Source: Candidatus Gastranaerophilales bacterium (lineage in GTDB: Bacteria > Cyanobacteriota > Vampirovibrionia > Gastranaerophilales > Gastranaerophilaceae). Taken from it: 64,000 bases of DNA. The position numbers were made by a program, and so were the translations under genes. This document shows, in pieces, positions 52,282 to 60,597 of the stretch. Location: positions 1-64,000 of the forward strand of contig CAAFVD010000119.1 in assembly GCA_900766355.1 (NCBI GenBank), given 5' to 3'. How positions within the stretch are numbered: position 1 is the stretch's first letter; every line of letters begins with the position of its first letter. The notes under the pieces were generated by a model, which was not told the origin of the DNA, searched no databases, and saw nothing but the letters and a program-made list of their open reading frames with translations.

Positions 52282-53835
52282 ATGGATAGTGGAAAGATTG
52301 TCGTAGTCGATGACGAAAAAATAGTAACGTCTGCTTTTAAAACTCTTTTTATGGTAGAAGGGTTTGATAATGCTGCGTTTTTTAATAACCCAAAAGAGGC
52401 ATTAGAGTATTTAAAAAACAATACTCCAGATTTAATTATTTCAGATTTTTTAATGCCAGAAATGAATGGATTAGAATTCTTGACAGAGGCTAACAAACTT
52501 TATCCTGAAGTTAGTAAAATTCTTTTAACTGGTTATGCTGACAAAGAAAACGCTATCAAAGCTATTAATGAAGTTGGTTTATACAGATATATCGAAAAAC
52601 CTTGGGATAATGACGATTTAATCATTAATATAAAAAATGGTATTGAAAGAAGTTATCTTTTATCACAGTTGCGACAAAAGATTGCAGAATTGGAAGTTGC
52701 TCATAAAGAGCTTGAAAATTATTCTCACAATTTGGAAGAAATTGTAAAAGAGCGTACTGCAGATTTGGTAGAGTCAAATGCAAAATTAAGTGGTATTATT
52801 ACAAATTGCGCAGACGGTATTTTTGTAATAGATAACAAAGGAAAAATAGAACAGGCCAACCAAGCTTGCGAAACATTATCAGGCTTGAGTGAAGAAAATT
52901 TAAAAAAATTAAATATTCAAAAATTTATATGCTCTGAAAAATTTGATATAGTAGATAAAATCAATGAATCCGATGACAATGAGTTTTATATAAGAGATTG
53001 TTCTATCCTAAACTTGTTAAGCAATGTTTCTACCCCAATAGATATAAGCCTTGCTAAAACTTCTGATACTCATTATGTTGGAGTTATTCATAATATTTCG
53101 GAACAAAAAGAATCAGACAAATTAAGAGATGATTTTATCGCAACTTTGACACACGATTTAAGAACACCATTATTAGCAGCTATCCAAACATTAAAATTCT
53201 TTATTGATGGTTCTTTAGGCGAAATTTCTGATAAACAAAGAGTTTTATTATCTACAATGCAAAAAAGTAATGAAGATTTATTAGGACTTGTTAATGCTTT
53301 GCTTGAGGTTTACAGATTTGATGCTCAAAAGCTTGTATTATGTAGAACAAACTTTAGTTTCAATTCGTTAGTTACACAAGTTTATAACGAGTTATCACCA
53401 CTTGCTGAAAAGAAGAACATCAGTTTCAAATTAGAAATTCCTGATGAAAATATTACTATCAATGCAGATGGTGGAGAAATCAGACGTGTTGTTTGTAACT
53501 TGTGCGGTAACGCAATTAATTATACAAATAATGATGGCGAAGTCATTGTCTCTTTCAAGATAGAAGATAAAGATTTAATATTTTCAGTTCAAGATAATGG
53601 AAATGGTATTCCAAAAGAAGATATCCCGAATTTGTTTCAAAGATTTTCTCAAGGCACAAGTCAAAAACGCTCTACAGGTACTGGACTGGGGTTATATCTT
53701 TCAAGACAAATTATTGAGGCACATAACGGCAAAATATGGCTCGAAAGTAAATTGAATAAAGGTAGCGAATTTTCATTCCTTTTAACAGATGTAGTTACAC
53801 AAAAGAATAATAAAAAATTAGTCGAAAAAATATAA
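52282..53835 (+). CDS. Receiver-PAS-histidine kinase
   Basis: 517-aa signalling protein, soluble. A receiver domain (1-125, D55 in ISDFLMP and K106 in EKPWDND) is joined by a coiled coil (125-165) to a PAS domain (about 165-275). The HisKA domain has H291 in TLTHDLRTPLLAA and the HATPase spans about 400-505 (VCNLCGNAINYTNN, DNGNGIPKEDIPNLFQRFSQG, STGTGLGLYLSRQII). Having REC before the kinase suggests input from another phosphorelay. The next gene is its likely response regulator, 11 nt downstream. The start is set by the promoter. Confidence 0.92.
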   Translation: MDSGKIVVVDDEKIVTSAFKTLFMVEGFDNAAFFNNPKEALEYLKNNTPDLIISDFLMPEMNGLEFLTEANKLYPEVSKILLTGYADKENAIKAINEVGLYRYIEKPWDNDDLIINIKNGIERSYLLSQLRQKIAELEVAHKELENYSHNLEEIVKERTADLVESNAKLSGIITNCADGIFVIDNKGKIEQANQACETLSGLSEENLKKLNIQKFICSEKFDIVDKINESDDNEFYIRDCSILNLLSNVSTPIDISLAKTSDTHYVGVIHNISEQKESDKLRDDFIATLTHDLRTPLLAAIQTLKFFIDGSLGEISDKQRVLLSTMQKSNEDLLGLVNALLEVYRFDAQKLVLCRTNFSFNSLVTQVYNELSPLAEKKNISFKLEIPDENITINADGGEIRRVVCNLCGNAINYTNNDGEVIVSFKIEDKDLIFSVQDNGNGIPKEDIPNLFQRFSQGTSQKRSTGTGLGLYLSRQIIEAHNGKIWLESKLNKGSEFSFLLTDVVTQKNNKKLVEKI

Positions 53836-53846
53836 ATGAGGTTACA

Positions 53847-54515
53847 ATGATAAGAGTTTTATTATGTGAAGATCACGAATTAGTTAGAATGGGTTTATCA
53901 ATAATGATTGATAAAGCTGAAGATATTACTCTTATTGGTGAAGCTGAAAATGGATTATTAGGTGTTGAGTTAGCAAAACAATTATCTCCAGATATTATTT
54001 TGATGGATATCGGATTACCTAATATTGATGGTATTGAAGCTACAAGACGTATAAAAGAATTTAACCCACAAATAAAAGTTCTAATTTTCACATCACGAGA
54101 TGATAGTGATGATGTTTTTTCGGCATTCAAATCAGGCGCTGACGGATATATTATGAAAGGTGCAAGCACAGAAAATATCCATACTGCAATCCGTTCTGTT
54201 AATGAAGGTGTTGCTTGGATAGACCCTCAAATTGCACGCCTTGTTTTGTCTAGCTTACAAGCTCCTAATCAAAATTCTGCTCCAACCTCAAATGGTATAA
54301 ATTATAAAGCAGGAAAAGACCAGTATGGTTTAACAGAAAGAGAAATGGAGGTTTTGGCACTTATTGTTAACGGTTTGACTAATCCTCAAATTGCAGAAGA
54401 ATTAACTATTACAAGAGCCACTGCAAAAGCGCATGTGCATAGTGTTTTGCAAAAACTTTCTGCATCAACTAGAACACAAGCTACAAGAAAAGCTATGGAC
54501 GAAGGGCTTGTATAA
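53847..54515 (+). CDS. NarL/LuxR-family response regulator
   Basis: 222-aa DNA-binding response regulator. REC domain 1-120 with D54 in ILMDIGLPN and a conserved Thr/Lys pair (FTSRDD, KGAS); LuxR-type HTH at about 155-220 (LTEREMEVLALIVNGLTNPQIAEELTITRATAKAHV). The linker between has low complexity (Asn, Ser, Pro). GAGG is 5 nt before ATG. Pairs with the upstream kinase; targets are unknown. Confidence 0.92.
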   Translation: MIRVLLCEDHELVRMGLSIMIDKAEDITLIGEAENGLLGVELAKQLSPDIILMDIGLPNIDGIEATRRIKEFNPQIKVLIFTSRDDSDDVFSAFKSGADGYIMKGASTENIHTAIRSVNEGVAWIDPQIARLVLSSLQAPNQNSAPTSNGINYKAGKDQYGLTEREMEVLALIVNGLTNPQIAEELTITRATAKAHVHSVLQKLSASTRTQATRKAMDEGLV

Positions 54516-55748
54516 ATGTTTTATGCAATAATCGCAATATTTTTTGTTACATTTGTAAGAATGCAGTTCGATGAAACTCATATTGGAGAACCACATAATC
54601 CTATATTAAAGCAGTATCAATACGAATATAAAGTCCAAAAAGAAATATTAAAGGAAGAATATCAAAAAAGCAAACTTCCAAAATCAGGATATATGTTGAC
54701 AGAAGAATACGAAGTTCAATCCAAAGGTATTGATAACGAAAACCGTATTGTAGAAGATAGAAAATATCCAAAACCTTCTAATATGAAATATGTTCCTCAG
54801 CCTACGTATAAATTGGTTAGATATAACAATCCTCCAGGAACAGTTGAATTAAATATTCCACGAAAAATTGAATTTGAAAGACAAGTAAATACACAAGGGG
54901 TAGTGTCAGGAGATTTTACCAAACTTGTTTATTCTTCTATTTATTATTATCCAAAAGAAAGATGTACTGCTTGTGATGTTTTTGTAATCCCATTAGATAC
55001 CAAACTCAATCGAGTTGAACGAGTTCAGAAAGCAAATGTTATAAAGAAAATTCCTGAACCTATTTTTTCTACAGTTAAAGATGTTTCACAAGATGGAGCA
55101 TTCCGAACCATAACACCTGTAGATTTTTCCGAAGACAATAGATATATCGTTGCAAAAGAAAAAACAGGATATATTTTTGACGGTATATGGAAAACAGAAC
55201 TTCTTGTACACGATTTTGCAACAGGAAAATCTAAAAAATTGACAGAGGCAAGAGAAACCATACTTGATTACTGGCATAATGTTTCAGGAGTAGAGTTTGA
55301 CGATTATAGATGGGATATTTATCCATTAGGCTTTGACAAAACAGATAACTCTAGAATTTTAGTAACAGGTTATGCTTATACAGGTGGTGTTCCAATATTT
55401 CTAGGTACTTGGGCAGTAGATGTCAATGGTGAAAGAACTCAATTAATAGATTTGGAAGGTACAAATCACCCTGTAAGTATTGTAGGGTATAAACTTGCAC
55501 AAGATAGCTATGTACCACGAGAAGAAGTAGAATGGGAAGCTAAACGACAAGCAAAACTTGAAAAGAATCATAAAAGAAAAGCTAAAAAAGAATTAAGAAA
55601 ATTAAACAAAGAAAAACGAGAACAATATCATAAAAAACTTAAAGAACTAAAAATGCAATACAAATTGCGGGTTACGGAATACAAAAAGAACAGCAAAACC
55701 GGTATGTCAGGTGCAGACGGTGATATCACTCACCCTAACGAAATATAA
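54516..55748 (+). CDS. Envelope-associated hypothetical protein in the two-component operon
   Basis: Unrecognised 410-aa protein. Residues 1-17 (MFYAIIAIFFVTFVRMQ) are a short hydrophobic anchor or signal. The body is beta-rich with propeller-like strands (FRTITPVDFSEDNRYIVAKEK, then ILVTGYAYTGGVPIFLGTWAVDVNGER), and the last 100 residues are highly charged coiled coil rich in Lys, Glu and Arg. The ATG follows the response regulator stop TAA directly. It might be a sensor partner or the target of the system. Confidence 0.6.
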   Translation: MFYAIIAIFFVTFVRMQFDETHIGEPHNPILKQYQYEYKVQKEILKEEYQKSKLPKSGYMLTEEYEVQSKGIDNENRIVEDRKYPKPSNMKYVPQPTYKLVRYNNPPGTVELNIPRKIEFERQVNTQGVVSGDFTKLVYSSIYYYPKERCTACDVFVIPLDTKLNRVERVQKANVIKKIPEPIFSTVKDVSQDGAFRTITPVDFSEDNRYIVAKEKTGYIFDGIWKTELLVHDFATGKSKKLTEARETILDYWHNVSGVEFDDYRWDIYPLGFDKTDNSRILVTGYAYTGGVPIFLGTWAVDVNGERTQLIDLEGTNHPVSIVGYKLAQDSYVPREEVEWEAKRQAKLEKNHKRKAKKELRKLNKEKREQYHKKLKELKMQYKLRVTEYKKNSKTGMSGADGDITHPNEI

Positions 55749-55784
55749 AACAATTAAAAGCAACACATTTACTCACAAAAATTC

Positions 55785-55807
55785 ATATTAACAAAAGACG
55801 TTAATAT
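55785..55807. terminator. AT-rich hairpin between convergent genes
   Basis: ATATTAAC-N7-GTTAATAT is a perfect 8-bp inverted repeat between two converging genes. There is no T run, so termination is only a possibility. Confidence 0.35.
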
Positions 55808-55816
55808 TGGAGCAAA

Positions 55817-56158
55817 CTATCTACCACCTAGAGTATAGCTGAACATACCACTTTGGATATTACTTTGTACCATTTGTTGACAAGATTGAATTTCTTGATT
55901 AATTGCCTCTAACTGAGTTTGGAATTGTTTTTGTTGCATTTCCAATTTCTTTTCAATCAAGTTCAAACGCTCTTTCTTGACCTTCAACTCTTTTAAAGCT
56001 TCACTATCAGGATCTAAATCTGCACCAATTGTAACCAGTTCGTCAACCTGACTTTGTAGTCCAACCATACTTTCTGTTACAGATTGAATACGCATCTCTA
56101 ATTGGTTCTTGTACGCAATTAAAGTTTGTAATCTCATTGATGATGCAATTAAACCCAT
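55817..56158 (-). CDS. Short two-ended coiled-coil protein
   Basis: 113 aa, no signal peptide. It begins MGLIASSMRLQTLIAYKNQL and ends with a coiled coil, LEAINQEIQSCQQMVQSN, then SGMFSYTLGGR. Its start matches that of the 762-aa protein at 57998-60286 (MG-AS-R-L-A-K-E-Q spacing) and its end matches that protein's C-terminal coiled coil and terminal Gly-Gly. Thus it looks like the large protein with its middle removed. An AAGGTG-like site overlaps the stop of the 89-aa gene, 8 nt upstream, so they are coupled. Function unknown; secreted helical subunit or chaperone are options. Confidence 0.65.
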   Translation of the reverse strand: MGLIASSMRLQTLIAYKNQLEMRIQSVTESMVGLQSQVDELVTIGADLDPDSEALKELKVKKERLNLIEKKLEMQQKQFQTQLEAINQEIQSCQQMVQSNIQSGMFSYTLGGR

Positions 56159-56166
56159 GATACACC

Positions 56167-56436
56167 TTACCTTGTTTCGTTGAGGTTTTTGCCTTTCAAG
56201 AATGTGTGTTCATTGTTTTCTGCAATCAATGATTCCATTTTCATCAACTGGTGCTTATGATAGTTAACTCTGTATTGAGCCATCTTAAGCTTTTGACGAA
56301 CACTGAACATATCTTTCAGGCCGTTCACAATTCCTTCGACCAACATTTTAAAAGGATTTTTCCTTATAAAAAATGATCTTGTGAAATTAATGAAATTTCT
56401 TATTCGTTTTAGGGAAGTCATTATTGCTTCGTTCAT
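56167..56436 (-). CDS. Small basic helical protein
   Basis: 89 aa, unrecognised. It is basic (many Lys and Arg), predicted helical with a moderate hydrophobic stretch (about 28-44, MLVEGIVNGLKDMFSV) and heptad-like spacing after. It precedes the short two-ended coiled-coil gene by 8 nt and presumably belongs with it. Could be an export chaperone or adaptor, by analogy with small helical chaperones of type III substrates; this is inference. Confidence 0.5.
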   Translation of the reverse strand: MNEAIMTSLKRIRNFINFTRSFFIRKNPFKMLVEGIVNGLKDMFSVRQKLKMAQYRVNYHKHQLMKMESLIAENNEHTFLKGKNLNETR

Positions 56437-56466
56437 TTTACTTTACCTAATTTTTGACTTCCATAT

Positions 56467-56472
56467 ATTATA
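56467..56472 (-). promoter_or_regulatory. Possible -10 box for the two-gene unit
   Basis: TATAAT on the minus strand lies about 30 nt upstream of the 89-aa gene. The -35 is not convincing. Confidence 0.35.
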
Positions 56473-56531
56473 AAACATGTTATTCCAAATAATTGCCTAT
56501 ATTTGACCGAATTCTTAACATGTCTTAATAA

Positions 56532-56750
56532 TTATTGGCAGTCAATTTTATCTCCGGTAATACTTTGGAAAAATATATTCTTCTTAGTATCCCGCATGTT
56601 TAACGACACATTTTGGCTATACTTTAATTGTTTCACACCAAACACGTTATATTCGTTACAAAAATTTACAAGTGCAGAAATAGATTTTGAAATCACATTG
56701 TTATGAAATATATCGTTAAACATTATTCTTAAAAAAGTTCTAATCTGCAT
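56532..56750 (-). CDS. Possible small hypothetical protein
   Basis: 72-aa ORF in an otherwise gene-free 490-nt interval (56437-56926). AAGGA lies 7 nt upstream of the ATG and a TATAAA lies upstream of that. The product is mixed polar and hydrophobic and resembles nothing known to me. The evidence is only the site spacing, so it may be non-coding. The remainder of the interval holds a copy of the hairpin repeat (56873-56906). Confidence 0.3.
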   Translation of the reverse strand: MQIRTFLRIMFNDIFHNNVISKSISALVNFCNEYNVFGVKQLKYSQNVSLNMRDTKKNIFFQSITGDKIDCQ

Positions 56751-56872
56751 AAATTTATCCTTTTTATACTACTGATAAAATTATTATCGTATGATTTGTG
56801 TTTTGATATTCTTAATAATAATTCTTTTTCCGTTATTTTGAACAACAGCGAAAGAGCTATAACAAAATTTAA

Positions 56873-56906
56873 ACGAGATTCTTCGGGCTTCGCCCTCTGA
56901 ATGACA
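56873..56906 (-). repeat. Dispersed hairpin repeat, copy 2
   Basis: On the minus strand the flanks TGTCATTCAGA and GAAGAATCTCGT surround GGGC-GAA-GCCC. Compare 48870-48908. It lies 21 nt after the stop of the 285-aa gene in the same orientation. Confidence 0.75.
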
Positions 56907-56926
56907 TTATTAATTCACTTATCAAA

Positions 56927-57784
56927 TTACAAGTTTTGAATAGCCTTACTATCGCCGTCCATTTGTTCTTTTAACATTTTTCTTACAACTTCACCTTGCG
57001 TATCTAACATTTTACAAACAGTTTCAATGTTAGCAACTTTTTGTGACAAAATCGTGTCAGCGTTTGCTAAAACATTACTTGAAACATTCTGATAAGCTGA
57101 TAAAGCAGCTGAAGAAGTACCTTGCATCAAGTTCCCCATAACAATTGCAGGTAGTCCAAATTCACCTAAATATGGTGCTGCAGCAGTCATAATACCACCC
57201 CAACCAGATACTAAACCAGCAAGAGGCATCAATATACCAGATGCACCAATTCCGTATCCGTTAGCTGTACCTAAACCATAAGCTGCTGCAGATGCTACGT
57301 CTGCTACACTTCCTATACTTGATGCGCCACCAGTCACAGTTCCACTAGAAGAACCTAAACCAGAGATTAAGCCATTAATACTTGAAGCACCACCTGTAGT
57401 AGAACCGCTTCCTAAGCCCCACTTAACATTAGCGGCTCCGCTAGGGAACCCTGAATAGTTCCCTAGTCCGCTAAGTCCGAATGCTCCGTAGCCCCCGTTT
57501 ACTGTGCCTGTACCACCAGAATATGGTGACCAGTATGAAGTACCAGGGATATTAAATGCCTGAGTTCCACCTAAAGTTGTCATAAAAGAGGATGGAGCGA
57601 ATAGGCTGGCAAGTTGGTATAGGAAGCCACCACAAGCCTCAAAGCCTGTTCCAGAGCTGGCAGACCCAGAAACTGTTAAATCTCTCAATCTGTCATAAGT
57701 TTCGTACAACATGCATTTAGCATCGCTAGAAGCTGCTCCGAACTTATTCGCTATAACCAGTAAACCATCATTCTTGTATGCCAT
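56927..57784 (-). CDS. Gly/Ser-rich protein with hydrophobic segment
   Basis: 285 aa, no signal peptide. Residues 1-45 are mixed helix (MAYKNDGLLVIANKFGAASS). Residues about 60-170 are very rich in Gly, Ser, Thr and Ala, with tandem GGASSI-type phrases. A hydrophobic region (about 175-230, GILMPLAGLVSGWGGIMTAAA and LPAIVMGNLMQG) may insert in a membrane. Residues about 235-285 are a helical coiled-coil end. The ATG at 57784 has GAGG 8 nt upstream; the longer ORF begins with a TTG. It lies next to the 762-aa gene and is probably part of the same secreted set. Confidence 0.6.
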   Translation of the reverse strand: MAYKNDGLLVIANKFGAASSDAKCMLYETYDRLRDLTVSGSASSGTGFEACGGFLYQLASLFAPSSFMTTLGGTQAFNIPGTSYWSPYSGGTGTVNGGYGAFGLSGLGNYSGFPSGAANVKWGLGSGSTTGGASSINGLISGLGSSSGTVTGGASSIGSVADVASAAAYGLGTANGYGIGASGILMPLAGLVSGWGGIMTAAAPYLGEFGLPAIVMGNLMQGTSSAALSAYQNVSSNVLANADTILSQKVANIETVCKMLDTQGEVVRKMLKEQMDGDSKAIQNL

Positions 57785-57997
57785 TGTTTTCCTCAAGCTC
57801 TTTATTTTTTAGTCAACTACTGCTCTGCCTTGTTAATTTATTTATAAACAGGTCTGATTAAGCAGTTTTTAAATTCGTGACCGACATTGAAGCCGCATTT
57901 TTGGGTATTTCTTGAGAATAAGGGAGAGAAGGTAAGTTTATAAATATATTTATTTTTACTAACCTTCTATCTACCTTAACCTCTAACCTTCTAACTA

Positions 57998-60286
57998 TTA
58001 GCCACCAAATGTCTTGAATCCAAGTTCTACGTGCTTGTCGACTACCTTCTTAACTGCTTCCATTTCGTTTTGTAGAGCAGATTGTTCGGTATTCAACTGT
58101 TCCAAACGTAGTTCAAGGGTTCTGTCTTGTGCCTGAATAATTTCAGTTTTTGCGTTGATATCAGATACATTCTTTTCGTATACTTCTTTTTCGTAGTAGT
58201 ATCTGTTCATTGCATCATTGTATGCATCTTCGTCAGTTTTTGACTCTACGTTCAATGTGTATTGAACATTATCATCTTCTAACTTGATAGATTTGAATCT
58301 ACCATTACCATCTGTTTCCAACAATGCTTTCTTAGTATCTTCAACTTTTGTATCTACATATACACCGTTGTAGTATCTAAGTTTTTCTTGTTGAACGTCA
58401 ATGTTATTATCAACGATTGATGTACCTAATGAAGTATCCAAGTCTTTTTTAGTAGTGTAGTATGTTGTACCACCCATTTGGAACTTGTAGATACCGCCTT
58501 TGTATACATAATCGCCATTTGCATTAATATCGAAACAAGCTTCTAAGTTTTCCGCAGCAACTCTATCACCGTTTTCACCCTTCATATCTTTGATAATCTG
58601 CATGATTTCGGTATTCATTGCTTCATCACGTTCTAAATCAGCTGCAAATATTTCTGACAATTGGCAGTTACCAACCTGAGTATAGTTAGAGAACGTAGGA
58701 TCATTAGATACAAGTATCTCATTAATTGTATTAGCTTCTTTTTTACCTGTTGCTAAGTAACGATTGTAAGAAGCTAACGCAGCGTCTAAATCAGCTTTTG
58801 TAACAAATGAATTACCATCTGTGTAGAAAGTTTGGTCGCCGCCTTGAACAATACCAATACCTGTTTTCTTGTTTTCAGGAACATATAATGTAGCACCTTC
58901 AACTTTGTTATCCATATCAGAAGCTGTTACATAACCTGTACCATTCCAATAGTATTGATTAGAGAAGTTGTCAACTGTATAGAATTGACTATCCTTGTTC
59001 ATGTTTTCAACATCTTCTCGTTTTACAAAACCTTGGAAGTTTACGTCTGTTGTGTTGAACAACATATAGTTGCCAAGTTCTTCTTGAGTACAACCGATTG
59101 CTGCCATTGCTCTTGCAACCATATCAGCATCGTTTGTATCAATGTCGATAAATGAACTTTGGTTACCTGCATCAATGTCCATTGTTTTGTGAGTTACTGT
59201 TTGAGCAGTTGCATTACCGCCACCTTTAACAGTATTATAATCAGCTGCTGAAATGTAGTAATCACCGCTCTTGTAGTAATTTTGAACAAGAGATCTTACT
59301 TCAACATCAGACTTAGCTGTTGTATCTAAGCCATCATACGCTTCTTTGGTCATGTATGTGCCATCAGCTTTTTTCATATAAGCTGTAGCATCAGTAACAT
59401 CTGCACCGTATAACTGTTGAATAGCTGCAAGATCTGTATCTGCACAAGCAGTATAACCAGCTGCATCAGTTTTATTCCAATTTTTTGTTTCTTTATTTAC
59501 TGATGTAGGTGTTGCATCAGAACCAAAAATTGTTCTGATTTGGTCTGCATCTGCCTCTGTACAAGCTGTATAAGTATTAATATTAGTATTATTTACAGTT
59601 TGAGTTGCTGCAGATTTGTTGAAGTTAGATGATCTATAACCAAATAGCTCACCTAATTCTTTCAACTGATCAGATGTAGGGTTTGTAACGATGTTGAAGT
59701 TCTTACGTAAATCATCACTAGCAAGATTTACAGTAGGGTTCTTTTCGTTTTGACCTAAACCGTGGTTAATAGCTTTTACTTGATCTTCTTCTTTTGCAGT
59801 AACTGGACGGTAAGTTTTAGTTGTACCGTTAGATTCTTGAATAAAGTAAGAACCATCAGCATTAAGTTCAGCTTTTGTAACCGTACGACTAATGTTATTA
59901 TCCGCATTAGACGGATTGTAAGAGTAACGGTTTGTGTAGGTTGCTTGAACCTGTGGGTCACTCATTTTCTTACGAGAACCTTGATAAACTTTTTCGTTGT
60001 GGTAAGTTGTTACAACGTAGTTGTAATCAGAGTCTGAATTACCCAATTGATAATAATTTGAAATTGCTTCTGTATTAGAGCCATCACTATACGAATATTG
60101 TACAGTGGTGTAATCTGCAACAGAAGGCGGTGTTGGGACGCTCATTCCCATCATTTGGTTGAATAAGTTAGCCGTTTGGTTTGCCAAAGCTGTTCTAGCT
60201 TGGTTAATTTGTTGGCCTTCGTACTCAACATTACTTTTACGAGCGGTCAGTGCTAGATACCTAGCCTGTGATGCTGCCATACCCAT
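57998..60286 (-). CDS. Large repeat-rich protein with flagellin-like ends
   Basis: 762 aa, unrecognised, no signal peptide. The start is placed at 60286 (MGMAASQARYLALTARKSNV) because GGAGG is 8 nt upstream, whereas the first ATG is only 2 nt away. Residues 1-50 are helical; the last 50 (TLELRLEQLNTEQSALQNEM to LGFKTFGG) are a coiled coil. These ends match the 113-aa protein. Between them, about 50-700, is a Thr, Asn, Tyr and Asp-rich variable region with repeated phrases such as GYVTASDMD, SFVTKADLD and YYISAADY, and YTAC..IFGSDAT/YTAC..LYGADVT. The layout suggests a type III-exported surface protein. Confidence 0.7.
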   Translation of the reverse strand: MGMAASQARYLALTARKSNVEYEGQQINQARTALANQTANLFNQMMGMSVPTPPSVADYTTVQYSYSDGSNTEAISNYYQLGNSDSDYNYVVTTYHNEKVYQGSRKKMSDPQVQATYTNRYSYNPSNADNNISRTVTKAELNADGSYFIQESNGTTKTYRPVTAKEEDQVKAINHGLGQNEKNPTVNLASDDLRKNFNIVTNPTSDQLKELGELFGYRSSNFNKSAATQTVNNTNINTYTACTEADADQIRTIFGSDATPTSVNKETKNWNKTDAAGYTACADTDLAAIQQLYGADVTDATAYMKKADGTYMTKEAYDGLDTTAKSDVEVRSLVQNYYKSGDYYISAADYNTVKGGGNATAQTVTHKTMDIDAGNQSSFIDIDTNDADMVARAMAAIGCTQEELGNYMLFNTTDVNFQGFVKREDVENMNKDSQFYTVDNFSNQYYWNGTGYVTASDMDNKVEGATLYVPENKKTGIGIVQGGDQTFYTDGNSFVTKADLDAALASYNRYLATGKKEANTINEILVSNDPTFSNYTQVGNCQLSEIFAADLERDEAMNTEIMQIIKDMKGENGDRVAAENLEACFDINANGDYVYKGGIYKFQMGGTTYYTTKKDLDTSLGTSIVDNNIDVQQEKLRYYNGVYVDTKVEDTKKALLETDGNGRFKSIKLEDDNVQYTLNVESKTDEDAYNDAMNRYYYEKEVYEKNVSDINAKTEIIQAQDRTLELRLEQLNTEQSALQNEMEAVKKVVDKHVELGFKTFGG

Positions 60287-60292
60287 AAGCAT

Positions 60293-60597
60293 GCCCTCCT
60301 ATTTGGTTGTTCTGTTGTATGTACTGATTTTTTGTCATATTACCTCATATTATTTTCGTCACATGTTGTCTTTAATGTTGATTTCAAAAAAGTCAACTAT
60401 CCGAAAGTCAATATTTACATGACTTCTCATGACGACATACGGCAAAAATTCAGAAAAAAATAGCAAACATCGAAAAATCTCATCTGTATAGATGAGATTA
60501 ATATTTACACACAACTCAGCTTAAAACATCATAAATTCCCACAAGGAGAATAATACCACATTAAAGAAACTATACTTATAAAACGCCCAATAATAAA
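60293..60597. other. Intergenic region between the ATPase and the 762-aa gene
   Basis: The right part holds the ATPase terminator (60473-60499). The left part has the upstream region of the 762-aa gene with two TTGACT boxes on the minus strand but no matching -10, so its promoter is unclear. No gene or RNA structure is visible in the rest. Confidence 0.5.
60473..60499 (-). terminator. ATPase gene terminator
   Basis: AATCTCATCT-N4-AGATGAGATT forms a perfect 10-bp stem (60476-60499), followed on the minus strand by TTTTTC. It is about 100 nt past the stop. Confidence 0.75.
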
